DNA of 64,000 nucleotides from Lewinellaceae bacterium (GCA_020636225.1 JACJYI010000007.1:124001-188000), one strand, 5' to 3'. Positions 9,276 through 19,051 are shown, counted from the first letter of the stretch. Translations and numbers: made by a program. Notes: generated by a model not told the origin, from the letters alone.

Positions 9276-11711
9276 ATGAATCATCTGTTCTCTCTGTTGC
9301 TCGTGTTCACGAGCAGCTTCCTCCTGGCGCAGGGAGGCCAACTCACCGGTTCACTGCAGAATGCTGATCAGGAACCGCTGATCTTCGCCAATGTAGCCTT
9401 GTATGACACATCGACCAACGCGCTGGTCAAGGCCGAGGCAACCAATGAGCAGGGGGCCTTCACCCTGGTCAGCATTCCGTCCGGGGTGTACCGGTTGGTA
9501 GCCACCTATGTCGGCCTGCCCGACCTCGTCAGGGAGGAAATCCTCATCACCGAGGATCGTTCCACGGACCTGGGCCTGCTGACCTTTCCGGTCCAGGCCA
9601 TCGAACTGGCCACCGCTACCGTGAAGGCAGACCGCGCCCTGGTAGAGATCAAACCCGACCGGACGGTCTTCAATGTGTCGGGGACCATCAACAGTGCAGG
9701 TGCGGACGCACTTTCCCTCCTCAGAAAGGCTCCCGGCGTGCTGGTCGACAACAACGACAACATCAGTGTGCTGGGCCGCTCCGGGGTCCTCATCTACGTC
9801 GATGGCAAACTGCTACCCCTGAATGGCGATGCCCTGTCAGCCTATCTCAACAACCTGCAGGCCGACCAGATCGACCGGATCGACATCATCTCCAACCCCG
9901 GCGCCAAATACGACGCGGAAGGCAATGCCGGGATCATCGATATCCACCTGAAGAAGGACAAGAACCACGGCGCCAACGGATCCGTCAACGCAACTGTCAG
10001 TCAGGGGCGCTATTTGCGTGAGAACACCGGTGCCAACGGAAATTTCCGCAATCGCTTCATGAACGTCTTCGGCAATGGCAGCCTCTACAAAGGTCAGGGC
10101 TTCAACAACATTGACTTCACCAGTACCCAGAATGGCCTGGCCCTGGATGAGATCAACCGGTTCGGCAATCAGTACCAGGGGTATGAGGCCCGCCTGGGCA
10201 CGGACTTCTTTATCGGAGCCAACCACACCATCGGCTTCCTGGTCAGCCAGGGCCAGCACATGGCTGACCGGAACACCTACAACCGGGTGAGCATCGCCAA
10301 CCAGCAGATGCCTTCCCAGATCGACAGCGTCCTGATCGCCCGAACCACTGGTGAGGACGACCGCTTCCGCAACACCTTCAATCTGAACTATCGGTATGAC
10401 AACAAGAAAGGCCGCATCCTGAACATCGATGCAGACTATGGCCGGTTCCGGAATGACAGCAAGCGGATCCAGCCCAACCAGTATTTCGACGCCACCCAGC
10501 AGAACCTGTTGACCGAGATCACCAATGAATTCGACACCCCCACGGATATCGACATCTCCACGTTCAAGGTCGATTACGAGCAAGACCTCTGGGGTGGAAA
10601 ATGGGCCGTGGGAACCAAGGCCAGCCGGGTGGCCTCCGACAATACCTTCCTGGTCTACCTGGTCGAGGATGGCTCCCCGGGTCTGGATCTGAACACCTCC
10701 AATACGTTTGAATACGACGAGGATGTATATGCGGGATATACCAATTATTCCAGGTCCATCAACAAGGCCTGGAGCTTCTCCGCCGGATTGCGGGTCGAGC
10801 ATACCGATGCCACCGGCAACCTGATGGCCTTCCGACCCGACCTGATGGAGCCACCGGTGGAGTTGAACTATACCAACTGGTTTCCTTCGGCCGGCCTGAC
10901 CTGGCAGGTCTCACCCAAGCAGACCCTGGCCCTGAACTACGGCCGGCGCATCAATCGCCCGGACTACAACGTGCTCAATCCATTCAACAACCAGCTCAGC
11001 CAGCTGTCCTACGAGCGGGGAAATCCCTTCCTGCGTCCGGAGATCGTGAACAACCTGGAACTGGGGTACACCCTGAACTACCGGTACAACCTTAAGGTGG
11101 GGTACAGCAAGACCACCGACCAGATCACCCACCTGATCGGCCCGGATGAAAACGACCCCAGGGCCAACTTCATCTCCTGGGAGAACCTGGCCGAGCAGAC
11201 CATCTGGAGTGCCAACATCAGCGCTCCCGTGCAGGTGACCAAATGGTGGAATGCCTATGTCAACCTGAATGCCTCGCATCTCGACAACCAGGCCGACTAT
11301 GGGGATGGTGCCATCGTGGATGTACAGGCCTTCACCTACAATATCTACCAGCAGTCCACCTTCACCCTGCCCTTTGGATTCAAGGGCGAGATCTCCGGCT
11401 GGTTTTCCGGCCCGGGTATCTGGGGAGGTGTGTTCGAATACGACCCCAGCTGGAGCCTGGATGTCGGCCTGCAGCGGCGATTCCTGAACGACCAGATGAA
11501 TGTCCGCCTGAACATCAGTGACATCTTCTATGAATCCTACTGGTCGGGTGTCTCCTCCTTCAATGGCCTGGTCAGCACCGGGTCGGGCAACTGGGACAGC
11601 CGGCGGGTCAGCCTGAGCATCAGCTACGACATGGGCAACAAGAATGTCAAGTCGCGGAAACGGAAGACCGGACTGGAGGAAGAGGCCGGCCGTGTCGGCT
11701 CCAATAACTGA
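9276..11711 (+). CDS. TonB-dependent-receptor-like outer membrane beta-barrel protein
   Basis: 811 residues. A signal peptide (MNHLFSLLLVFTSSFLLAQ) is followed by a carboxypeptidase-regulatory-like beta-sandwich (about 20-110: GSLQNADQEPLIFANVALYD...NEQGAFTLVSIPSG). Next is a plug domain (about 130-220: LSLLRKAPGVLVDNNDNISV...IDIISNPGAKYDAEGNAGIIDI) and a long barrel of the outer-membrane beta-barrel family type, with NYGRRINRPDYNVLNPF near the C-terminal third. Such proteins sit in the outer membrane and take up or bind ligands. No SusD-like partner is adjacent, so the substrate is unknown. A nine-base variant of the -7 element (TATTATTTG) lies at 9249-9257. The gene stands alone, with terminators on both sides. 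Confidence 0.87.
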   Translation: MNHLFSLLLVFTSSFLLAQGGQLTGSLQNADQEPLIFANVALYDTSTNALVKAEATNEQGAFTLVSIPSGVYRLVATYVGLPDLVREEILITEDRSTDLGLLTFPVQAIELATATVKADRALVEIKPDRTVFNVSGTINSAGADALSLLRKAPGVLVDNNDNISVLGRSGVLIYVDGKLLPLNGDALSAYLNNLQADQIDRIDIISNPGAKYDAEGNAGIIDIHLKKDKNHGANGSVNATVSQGRYLRENTGANGNFRNRFMNVFGNGSLYKGQGFNNIDFTSTQNGLALDEINRFGNQYQGYEARLGTDFFIGANHTIGFLVSQGQHMADRNTYNRVSIANQQMPSQIDSVLIARTTGEDDRFRNTFNLNYRYDNKKGRILNIDADYGRFRNDSKRIQPNQYFDATQQNLLTEITNEFDTPTDIDISTFKVDYEQDLWGGKWAVGTKASRVASDNTFLVYLVEDGSPGLDLNTSNTFEYDEDVYAGYTNYSRSINKAWSFSAGLRVEHTDATGNLMAFRPDLMEPPVELNYTNWFPSAGLTWQVSPKQTLALNYGRRINRPDYNVLNPFNNQLSQLSYERGNPFLRPEIVNNLELGYTLNYRYNLKVGYSKTTDQITHLIGPDENDPRANFISWENLAEQTIWSANISAPVQVTKWWNAYVNLNASHLDNQADYGDGAIVDVQAFTYNIYQQSTFTLPFGFKGEISGWFSGPGIWGGVFEYDPSWSLDVGLQRRFLNDQMNVRLNISDIFYESYWSGVSSFNGLVSTGSGNWDSRRVSLSISYDMGNKNVKSRKRKTGLEEEAGRVGSNN

Positions 11712-11732
11712 TCCTTCCATTCGGACATCAGA

Positions 11733-11765
11733 GGGGCATATGGACGTATCCATGTGCCCCTTTTT
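11733..11765 (+). terminator. Rho-independent terminator after the outer membrane barrel gene
   Basis: GGGGCATATGGA pairs with TCCATGTGCCCC (12 bp, one wobble) around the loop CGTA, followed directly by TTTTT. A textbook intrinsic terminator 22 bases after the stop. Confidence 0.85.
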
Positions 11766-11829
11766 CTGGTGATCCCATGAGATATCCTGCCTTCTGGCCC
11801 CGGTAGGCCTTTGCAGGCCGGTCTTTTGC

Positions 11830-11837
11830 TATTTTTG
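11830..11837 (+). promoter_or_regulatory. -7 promoter element of the double ddl operon
   Basis: TATTTTTG is a perfect TAnnTTTG match 28 bases before the ATG at 11866. A TTTG at 11810-11813, sixteen bases upstream, may be the -33 element. It sets the operon start and disfavours the upstream in-frame start at 11842. Confidence 0.65.
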
Positions 11838-11865
11838 TCCCTTGATCCAACCGGAAACCAATCAC

Positions 11866-14541
11866 ATGATCAGGGTAGGTATTTTTTTTGGCGGTCCCTC
11901 CCGTGAGCGGGAGATCAGTTTTGCGGGAGGCCGCACGGTATTCGACAACCTGAACAAGCAACTGTTCGAGCCGGTCCTCTATTTTATTGACAGCCGGCGC
12001 CACCTGATCGAGCTGGATTGGAGCTACATGTACAAGGGCACCATCCGCGACTTATACCCGCCTGCTGCCGAGCTGCCGCCGAGTCCTCACCATTTCCAGA
12101 TCTATCTGGAATCCCTGGGGAAGATGTCGGAGGAAACGATGCAGCGGATCGCGGGATCCGTGGGTGTCCTCCGGCAATGGACCGACCTGCCCGGTCGGAT
12201 CGACCTGGCCTTCCTGGCCCTGCACGGCGAGTTTGGTGAAGACGGACAGATTCAGGGCCTCCTGGAAAGCCTGGACATCCCCTACACCGGCAGTGGCATC
12301 CGGGCCAGTGCGATCGGGATCGACAAGGGCATCCAGAAGAAACTGATGCATGCCGGCGGGTTTTCCGGTCCGGAACATCGCGTCATCCATCGGCAGGACT
12401 GGCTCTCCGGTGACATCGCTGCTTTCTTCAGCGATGCACGATCCACCTTCGGCCAGAAAGTGGTGATCCGCCCGGCCAACCAGGGGTCATCCATCGGCGT
12501 GTCCATCATCGACCTGGAGGACATCGACGTCTTTCAGCAGGCAGTGGACCAGGCATTCTTCCGCTGGCGACTGTCGGGGTCGACCTGGCGATCCATGGCC
12601 CCCGATGCACGGGTGCAATGGGTCCGACAGATCAGCGATATCCGCAGCGGGAGCGGGTTCCCCCTCCTCCTCAATGACAAGATCATCCATCACCCGGAGG
12701 AATTACTCACCTCCCTGACTTCGGAACCCGAGGAAGCCTGGCTGCTGGAAAGCATCTCGGCCGAGCACACCGTCCTCCTGGAGGGATTCATCCAGGGCAA
12801 GGAATTCTCCTGCATCGTCATCCGAAAGGAAAATGGCACCGCGGTTGCCCTGCCCCCGACGGAGATCATCAAGGGCGGGGAGGTCTTCGACTACCGGTCC
12901 AAATACCTTCCCGGCCTGTCCCGAAAGGAAACGCCGATCCATCTGCCCGATGAGCAGATCCAGGCGATCCGTCGGGAATGCGAGCGATTGTTCCACTACC
13001 TCGACTTCCAGGTCTACGCCCGGATCGACGGGTTCATCCTGGAGGATGGAACGATCTTCCTCAATGACCCGAATACGACTTCGGGGATGATGCCCTCGTC
13101 CTTCTTCTTCCACCAGGCCGCGGAGATCGGCATCAACCCCTCCCAGTTCCTGACCTATATCATCCGGACCTCCCTGCAGGAACGGCTGGCCCATGCCACG
13201 AGCCTGCCGGCCTGGAAGCCCCTCCTGGGCCAACTGGATGAGCAACTGGCTGACCTCCATGAGCAGGAGTCACAACGCACGAAGATCGCCGTGATCCTGG
13301 GCGGCTACAGCTCGGAACGACATATCAGTGTGGAAAGCGGTCGGAACATCTATGAAAAGCTGTCGTCCTCGGCGAAATACGAGCCGGTACCCGTCTTCCT
13401 GACCGGATCGGCCGGCGCCCATGAGCTCCATGTCATCCCGGTCAATCTCCTCCTGAAGGACAATGCGGATGATATCCATGACCGCTTGCAGCACTGGAAG
13501 GTCCACCCGGTGATCGAGGAGATCAAGCACCAGTGCCGGGAGATCACGGGCAAGTATGCCTATGCGGATGCGCCGATGGAGCCCCGGCAGCTGACCTATG
13601 AGCAACTGGCCAATGAGGTGGACGGCGTCTTCATCGCCCTGCACGGTCGGCCCGGGGAAGACGGAGAGGTGCAACGCCAGCTCGAAGAGGTCGGACTCCC
13701 CTACAATGGGTCGGATGTCCCGTCGTCCCGAATCACCATCGACAAGTATCGCACCCTGCATATTCTGGGTGAGCATGGTTTCCCTGTCGCCCGCCAGCAT
13801 CTTGCCTCCAGGGCATTGTGGCTGCAGGATCCCGACCGATGGGTCGCGGAGCTGGAGGAACGATTTACCTATCCCTTCATCGGCAAGCCTGTAGACGACG
13901 GGTGCAGTTCCGCCGTCAAGGTGATCCGCAACCGGGCCAGCCTGGAAGCCTTCGCTGCCGCGCTGTATCGCGACCAGGAAGAGGTCCCGGAAGCACTGCG
14001 AACGATCCTGGATCTCCGGCCCAAGGAAGAGTTTCCCCGCAAGGAAAACATCCTCTTCGAGACATTGATCTCCCGGGAAGGAACCGCACATTTCCTGGAA
14101 GTGACCGGTGGACTGGTGACCCATTGGAAGGATGGACAATGGGTCTACGAGGTGTTCGAACCATCAGAGGCACTGGCCGGGAGCGAGATCCTCTCCCTGG
14201 AAGAGAAATTCCTGGCCGGGGAAGGCCAGAACATCACCCCGGCACGATTCAGTCCTGACCCGTCAGAGGCTGCCCGGATCTCCGGCATCGTCCGCTCGGA
14301 CCTTGAGAAGGCCGCCCGCCTCCTGGGTGTGCGTGGCTATGCCCGGATCGATGCCTTCGTCAAGATATTTGCCGATGGCCGGGTCGAGACCTGGGTCATC
14401 GAAGTAAACTCCCTGCCCGGCATGACCCCGGCGACCTGTATCTTCCACCAGGCTGCCATCAACGGCTATACACCCTATCATTTCATCGATCAGATCCTTG
14501 AATTCAGCTTCCATGAGCGAACCCAACGCCACCCTGCTTAA
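11866..14541 (+). CDS. ddl: Tandem D-alanine--D-alanine ligase (two Ddl/ATP-grasp modules fused)
   Basis: 891 residues, nearly three times a normal Ddl. Module 1 (about 1-455) has GGPSREREIS at 9-18, LHGEFGEDGQIQGLLE, VIRPANQGSSIGVS, a DYRSKY loop and DPNTTSG at 401-407, where typical Ddl has E-x-N. Module 2 (about 472-885) has GGYSSERHIS, LHGRPGEDGEVQRQLEE, GKPVDDGCSSAVKV and the usual EVNSLPGMT with E846 and N848, but lacks the DYxxKY loop. Ddl joins two D-alanines with ATP for peptidoglycan precursors in the cytoplasm. Each half keeps many motifs but each departs somewhere, so one half may be catalytic and the other regulatory. First gene of an operon with the PASTA gene, which overlaps its end by 29 bases. 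Confidence 0.85.
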   Translation: MIRVGIFFGGPSREREISFAGGRTVFDNLNKQLFEPVLYFIDSRRHLIELDWSYMYKGTIRDLYPPAAELPPSPHHFQIYLESLGKMSEETMQRIAGSVGVLRQWTDLPGRIDLAFLALHGEFGEDGQIQGLLESLDIPYTGSGIRASAIGIDKGIQKKLMHAGGFSGPEHRVIHRQDWLSGDIAAFFSDARSTFGQKVVIRPANQGSSIGVSIIDLEDIDVFQQAVDQAFFRWRLSGSTWRSMAPDARVQWVRQISDIRSGSGFPLLLNDKIIHHPEELLTSLTSEPEEAWLLESISAEHTVLLEGFIQGKEFSCIVIRKENGTAVALPPTEIIKGGEVFDYRSKYLPGLSRKETPIHLPDEQIQAIRRECERLFHYLDFQVYARIDGFILEDGTIFLNDPNTTSGMMPSSFFFHQAAEIGINPSQFLTYIIRTSLQERLAHATSLPAWKPLLGQLDEQLADLHEQESQRTKIAVILGGYSSERHISVESGRNIYEKLSSSAKYEPVPVFLTGSAGAHELHVIPVNLLLKDNADDIHDRLQHWKVHPVIEEIKHQCREITGKYAYADAPMEPRQLTYEQLANEVDGVFIALHGRPGEDGEVQRQLEEVGLPYNGSDVPSSRITIDKYRTLHILGEHGFPVARQHLASRALWLQDPDRWVAELEERFTYPFIGKPVDDGCSSAVKVIRNRASLEAFAAALYRDQEEVPEALRTILDLRPKEEFPRKENILFETLISREGTAHFLEVTGGLVTHWKDGQWVYEVFEPSEALAGSEILSLEEKFLAGEGQNITPARFSPDPSEAARISGIVRSDLEKAARLLGVRGYARIDAFVKIFADGRVETWVIEVNSLPGMTPATCIFHQAAINGYTPYHFIDQILEFSFHERTQRHPA

Positions 14542-15403
14542 CCGGCTCCGACGGGGCTTCGGATCCCTGGTCCATTTCGTGTCCTCGGCCGTGTTCATCA
14601 ACAACCTGCTGGCCCTGATCGGTGTGTCAGCCTTCCTGATCCTCTTCGTCTCCTGGTGGTTGCGATGCTACACCCATCACGGCCAGAAGCTGATCATCAA
14701 GAACTATGTAGGAGTCCTCGTCCAGGATGCCCGTGAAGATGCCGATGATCACAGCTTCGAGATGGTGGTGGAAGACAGCGTCTTCATGGTGGGCAAGCCT
14801 GCCGGGGTGATCCTGACCCAGAATCCGGCGCCCGGGGCCGCCGTCAAGAAAAACCGGAAGATCTACGTCACCATCACCAAGGAGGCGGCTGACCAGATCC
14901 CCTTTGCCAGCCTGCCCATGATGTATGGCAAGGAGATCAATGTGATCCGGAAGACCCTGAAGCAGCGGTTCCAGATCGACACGGAGATTGTCGGCGAGCG
15001 CTTCGATGAAGGCCCTCCCAATGTGGTCCTCGAGGTGATCTACGCCGGCGACACCCTGATCAACCGGGTTCGAAAAACAGCACCCAAGGTCTCGGTGGAT
15101 AAAGGGGGCACCATCCAGTTCGTGATCTCCAAGGATGTCAGTGAATCGGTGCAGCTCCCCGACCTGGAATGCCAGACCCTCAATGATGCCGATTTCCTAC
15201 TCAAAGCCAGCCGACTGGTGCTGGGTGAATTACACCTGGATGAAACGGTGACCAACCGATATTCCGCCTTTGTGATCCGGCAGCAACCGGCCTATGCCCC
15301 CGGCCTCATCGTGACCAAGGGCGATACCGTCCAGGTGTGGCTGACCCAAGCCAGGCCGGCCCGTTGTCCGGATGTCCTGCCAGACAATCAATACGAGGAA
15401 TAA
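14513..15403 (+). CDS. Membrane-anchored PASTA domain protein
   Basis: 296 residues. The start at 14513 (MSEPNATLL) is inside the ddl end, so the two genes are translationally coupled. A basic N-terminus and one transmembrane helix (about 27-48: NLLALIGVSAFLILFVSWW) are followed by about three PASTA repeats outside the membrane. Typical phrases are GVILTQNPAPGAAVKKNRKIYVTIT and APGLIVTKGDTVQVWLT. PASTA domains bind peptidoglycan fragments or muropeptides in other proteins; no kinase or transpeptidase domain is attached here. Position behind ddl suggests a wall-synthesis or septum role. That is an inference from context. Confidence 0.88.
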   Translation: MSEPNATLLNRLRRGFGSLVHFVSSAVFINNLLALIGVSAFLILFVSWWLRCYTHHGQKLIIKNYVGVLVQDAREDADDHSFEMVVEDSVFMVGKPAGVILTQNPAPGAAVKKNRKIYVTITKEAADQIPFASLPMMYGKEINVIRKTLKQRFQIDTEIVGERFDEGPPNVVLEVIYAGDTLINRVRKTAPKVSVDKGGTIQFVISKDVSESVQLPDLECQTLNDADFLLKASRLVLGELHLDETVTNRYSAFVIRQQPAYAPGLIVTKGDTVQVWLTQARPARCPDVLPDNQYEE

Positions 15404-15455
15404 CGAGAAGCAACATCTCCTGACCGAATACGTTCAAAATGGTGAAATGATCACG

Positions 15456-17945
15456 ATGTCCAGAAAGACCTTACCCTTCTCTTCACTACTCATACTCCTG
15501 GCTTCACTGCTGATGATGCCCCTGAATGCCCAGATCGAGGAAGTTCCGCTGAACGGATCCCCTCAGGTTGCCCGGGCATATCACCAGCAAATGGTACCAG
15601 CCCGGAAGCCGCTTGGTGTGAACCTCCGGGGCGACAGAATTAACGAGAAATGCCTCGCGGCCGGGGACACCATGTTCTTTTGTGTCGATACCTCCGGTAT
15701 TGGCGCTGGTGCCACCCTGCAGATCGTGACCTGCAGCCCGGTCCAGTATGGGGACGTTGCCCTGGATTCCTCCTGCATTCGCTACATCGCCCATCCGGAT
15801 GTCACCTTTGGTGTGGATACGCTTTGCCTGGAGGTCTGTGATGCCAATGGCGCATGTACCACCACTTCCTTCACCGTCCATGCCCACCGGGCGATCATCC
15901 ATGAGACTGCACCGCTGATCACCTTGGGGAACAATGCCACAAAGGATATCTGCCAGACCCGTGACCTGGCCCTGGGCCAACCCGTATACGATGTCCTGGG
16001 TGCCATCAAGAGGCAAACCGGCACTGTGATCACCCTGGACAGCTGCTACCGGTACCTCACCGGTCGTTTCGCCGGTCTCGACGAGGTGATCTATCTGGCC
16101 AACTATCCCGTCTGTGTAACCGACACCTTCATCCAGCCATTCCGGGTGACCGGTGATACCATCGATCTGCCGTTCTTCGATGACTTCTCCTATCCTGGTC
16201 CCTATCCGGATCCATCCAAATGGCTGGACGACCGCGCCTATGTCAATGATCGCATGGCCTGGCAACCCCCATCCATCGGGGTGGCCACCCTGGATGGCCT
16301 GGACGAACAGGGCCGCCCCTATGACCTGGCCGGCACGGAACGGGACATCCTGACCTCTCCCTACTTCGACCTGTCGGTCTATTCTCCGGCGGACAATCTC
16401 ATCTTCAGCTTCTGGGCCCAACCCAAGGGCCTGGGATTCCGGCCCGAAGTCAAGGACAGCCTGGTGGTGGAATTCAAGGACATCAACGGGATCTGGCAGG
16501 AAGCCGAGCGCATCCCCGGATATGTCAGCTCTATTGCCAATGACAGCCTGGCGCCCTTCGTGTACAGAGCCTATGGCCTGGGCAATGCGGACTATCTCTA
16601 CAAGGGTTTCCAGTTCCGGTTCCGCAATCGTTCCGATCTGACCGGGTCCCTGGACCTGTGGCACATCGACTATGTCCGCCTCGGTGAGAACCTGACCAAG
16701 GAGAACCAGGATATTGCCTTCACTGCAAGGCCCAATACACTTTTGGATACTTACACTGCCATGCCGTGGCGACATATCCAGCCAGACCCCAGTGCCTGGC
16801 TGGACGCGGTCCTTCAGATCGGCCTGTACAATCACTTCCCGCTCGTCGAATCGGCGAACCCAAGCGAAGTAGAGATCGTGGACCGGATCAGTGGCCAGAC
16901 ACTGGTGTCCAATATCACCCTGCTGGAATTGCCCCCGGTGGTTCCCGTCAATCAGCGCGACCTGGCACCCGGCATGCATGCCTTCACCAATACCCTGAAC
17001 GCACCCAACCTGGCTGCCGACCTGCAGGCCCTGTCCCCTGGCAGTCAGGGGGTCGAACTGGAGATGACCTTCCGGTTCGAGCAAGACCAGGAGTCCAATA
17101 TCGGTGAGCCGGTGGCCCTGCGAAACAACGAGGTGCATGAAGTCACCAACCTGACCAACTATTTCGCCTATGATGACGGCTCAGCAGAAAGTGCGATCAT
17201 CGCGACCAAATCCGGCACCCAGGTAGCGGTCAGGTACACGTCCGCGATCGCGGATACCCTTCGCGCGATACAGTTCCATTTCCCGAGGTACAATGTCAAT
17301 GTGACCACCCAGTATTTCAACCTGCGGATCTGGGCCGGTTCGCTGAACAGCACCCCGATCTATGAGGATTTCTTTGTCAAGCCCTTCTATCCGGACCTGG
17401 TGTTCATTGATTCGCTACAGGCCTTCACCACCTATGTCCTCTACGATGAGGATGGCAACACGGTCGGCATTCCGATCCCGGAAGGGGACTTTTACGTCGG
17501 TTGGCAGCAGGGAAGCAATGTCGATGACCCGATCCCGGTGGGCTATGACAAGAACCACCCGTCCGGCTCCGATCATGCCTGGCTGAACACTGCCGGCACC
17601 TGGATCCCTTTCCCCATCTCCTTGAGGGGGGCATTGATGATCCGACCCGTGGTAGGTGATGAAACTCCGACCAATACTCCTGACCTTGCCGCCGTAGAGC
17701 ATCCCCTGGAGCAACATCTCCGGGTCTACCCCAATCCCAGCAGAGGGATGATCTACCTGGATGCCGGAATGCCGACAGGCACATGGACCATCCAGGTGGT
17801 GGACATGCTGGGCCATCCGGTAGTGAGCTTCCCCTGGAGCCCTCAGATCGACATGGGACAATTGCCTTCAGGCTGGTACACCCTGCTCATCCGGGACCAA
17901 GACGGGCAGCCCCTGGCCCGGCGTCCGGTGATCCTGCAGGATTGA
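15456..17945 (+). CDS. Large T9SS-secreted protein with type A sorting domain
   Basis: About 829 residues from ATG 15456; ATG 15447 in the same frame is equally possible. A signal peptide (MSRKTLPFSSLLILLASLLMMPLNAQ-type) precedes a cysteine-rich region rich in VCDANGACTT-like phrases. A jelly-roll or MAM-like region follows (about 240-410: LPFFDDFSYPGPYPDPSKW...LWHIDYVRLG), where this family often holds a lectin-like fold. The C-terminus is a type A sorting domain (VYPNPSRG...LPSGWYTLLIRD). No catalytic motif was recognised. It is the third gene of the ddl-PASTA operon, about 50 bases behind the PASTA gene. In many Bacteroidota an rluD-type gene holds that place. Confidence 0.8.
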   Translation: MSRKTLPFSSLLILLASLLMMPLNAQIEEVPLNGSPQVARAYHQQMVPARKPLGVNLRGDRINEKCLAAGDTMFFCVDTSGIGAGATLQIVTCSPVQYGDVALDSSCIRYIAHPDVTFGVDTLCLEVCDANGACTTTSFTVHAHRAIIHETAPLITLGNNATKDICQTRDLALGQPVYDVLGAIKRQTGTVITLDSCYRYLTGRFAGLDEVIYLANYPVCVTDTFIQPFRVTGDTIDLPFFDDFSYPGPYPDPSKWLDDRAYVNDRMAWQPPSIGVATLDGLDEQGRPYDLAGTERDILTSPYFDLSVYSPADNLIFSFWAQPKGLGFRPEVKDSLVVEFKDINGIWQEAERIPGYVSSIANDSLAPFVYRAYGLGNADYLYKGFQFRFRNRSDLTGSLDLWHIDYVRLGENLTKENQDIAFTARPNTLLDTYTAMPWRHIQPDPSAWLDAVLQIGLYNHFPLVESANPSEVEIVDRISGQTLVSNITLLELPPVVPVNQRDLAPGMHAFTNTLNAPNLAADLQALSPGSQGVELEMTFRFEQDQESNIGEPVALRNNEVHEVTNLTNYFAYDDGSAESAIIATKSGTQVAVRYTSAIADTLRAIQFHFPRYNVNVTTQYFNLRIWAGSLNSTPIYEDFFVKPFYPDLVFIDSLQAFTTYVLYDEDGNTVGIPIPEGDFYVGWQQGSNVDDPIPVGYDKNHPSGSDHAWLNTAGTWIPFPISLRGALMIRPVVGDETPTNTPDLAAVEHPLEQHLRVYPNPSRGMIYLDAGMPTGTWTIQVVDMLGHPVVSFPWSPQIDMGQLPSGWYTLLIRDQDGQPLARRPVILQD

Positions 17946-17959
17946 TCGAACGACAGGTT

Positions 17960-18436
17960 TCAGGATCGTGAGCGGATCTTGTGTACGTAGGCATCCAGCC
18001 GATGGGCCTTGTCCATCTGGCTGACCTTCTTGCGGGCATCGGCTACATTGGTATAGGCCCCGATCCCCACAGCGTAGATCGTTCGCCGACCGGAAAAGAC
18101 CAGGACTTCAGCCTGGCGGTAGCCCAGTTTCTTCAATCTGGCCAGATGCTTTTCCGCTCGTCCTTCCGTCTGGAAACTGCCGGCCAATACCAAAAAGGGG
18201 CCCTCGCCTACCCGGTGAGCTGGGTCATTGCTGAATACGGCACGATACAGGGAGCTGGTGGTATCGGAAAAGGTGAATTGGGGCTCGGACTGAAGAGCCT
18301 CCTCTTCGGAAAAGGCGTGACGCTTGTCGTTCCGGGCCTGCATCTGCTCCATAGCCCGGTAGAGGATATGGCCGACGGCAAAAAAGCCGACCATAACCGC
18401 ACTCATCAGAAAGACTGTCCGGTAGCGGTTTGTCAT
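17960..18436 (-). CDS. SPOR domain membrane protein
   Basis: 158 residues. One transmembrane helix near the N-terminus (about 8-26) is followed by a linker and a C-terminal SPOR domain (about 77-152). The SPOR phrases seen are FLVLAGSFQTEGRAEKHLARLKKLGY and VGIGAYTNVADARKKVSQM. SPOR domains bind denuded glycan strands at division sites, so the protein probably faces the periplasm near the septum. It converges with the T9SS cargo gene (14 bases between stops) and lies downstream of dcd on the same strand. Its exact role is unknown. Confidence 0.85.
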   Translation of the reverse strand: MTNRYRTVFLMSAVMVGFFAVGHILYRAMEQMQARNDKRHAFSEEEALQSEPQFTFSDTTSSLYRAVFSNDPAHRVGEGPFLVLAGSFQTEGRAEKHLARLKKLGYRQAEVLVFSGRRTIYAVGIGAYTNVADARKKVSQMDKAHRLDAYVHKIRSRS

Positions 18437-18492
18437 AAGAGAGGACCTATAGCAAGACCAGTAACGCGCTGGTCAGCACTTTATGGTTCGGA

Positions 18493-19029
18493 TCAGAAAG
18501 AATTCTTCCACATCATCGATTCGACCGGCTTGTCAGTCCGGGAATTGTACTTCGCTGATGGCTTGTGATTGTAGAGATTCTCGATCTCCCCATCCACCTT
18601 GAAATAGATCAGCTGACCGATCGGCATACCCCGGTAGACCCGAACCGGCAAAGTGCAGGAGATCTCCAGGGTCCAGGTATTGCAGAACCCGACATCTCCC
18701 TTGCCAGCGGTGGCATGGATATCGATCCCCAACCGGCCCACACTGGATTTCCCTTCCAGAAAGGGGACTGCAGAATGGGACTCGGTATACTCCTCCGTCA
18801 CCCCCAGATACAACTGCCCCGGCTGCAACACATAGCCTTCCTCGGGAATCTCGATGTATTCGATCTCATTGTGCTTCCGGGCATCCAGCACCGGATCTTT
18901 GTAGATGGCCAGCCAACGTCCGAGGTGCACATCGTAACTGTTCGTTCCCAGATGCTCGCGATGGTAGGGTTGGATGACGATCTCGCCAGTTGCGATGGAT
19001 TCCAGGATCTTGATATCGGACAGGATCAT
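18493..19029 (-). CDS. dcd: dCTP deaminase
   Basis: 178 residues from ATG 19029, a normal length for the family. Motifs: QPYHREHLGTNSYDVHLG near the N-terminus, GKSSVGRLGIDIHATAG at 93-109 and GFCNTWTLEIS with the likely catalytic Glu122. It converts dCTP to dUTP, feeding dTMP synthesis; some relatives also hydrolyse dUTP. The longer frame to 19191 is rejected because a -7-like element lies at 19052-19059, leaving a 22-base leader to this ATG. The SPOR gene follows 56 bases downstream on the same strand. Confidence 0.93.
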   Translation of the reverse strand: MILSDIKILESIATGEIVIQPYHREHLGTNSYDVHLGRWLAIYKDPVLDARKHNEIEYIEIPEEGYVLQPGQLYLGVTEEYTESHSAVPFLEGKSSVGRLGIDIHATAGKGDVGFCNTWTLEISCTLPVRVYRGMPIGQLIYFKVDGEIENLYNHKPSAKYNSRTDKPVESMMWKNSF

Positions 19030-19051
19030 AAGCTCGGTGTGAATTGGGGCG

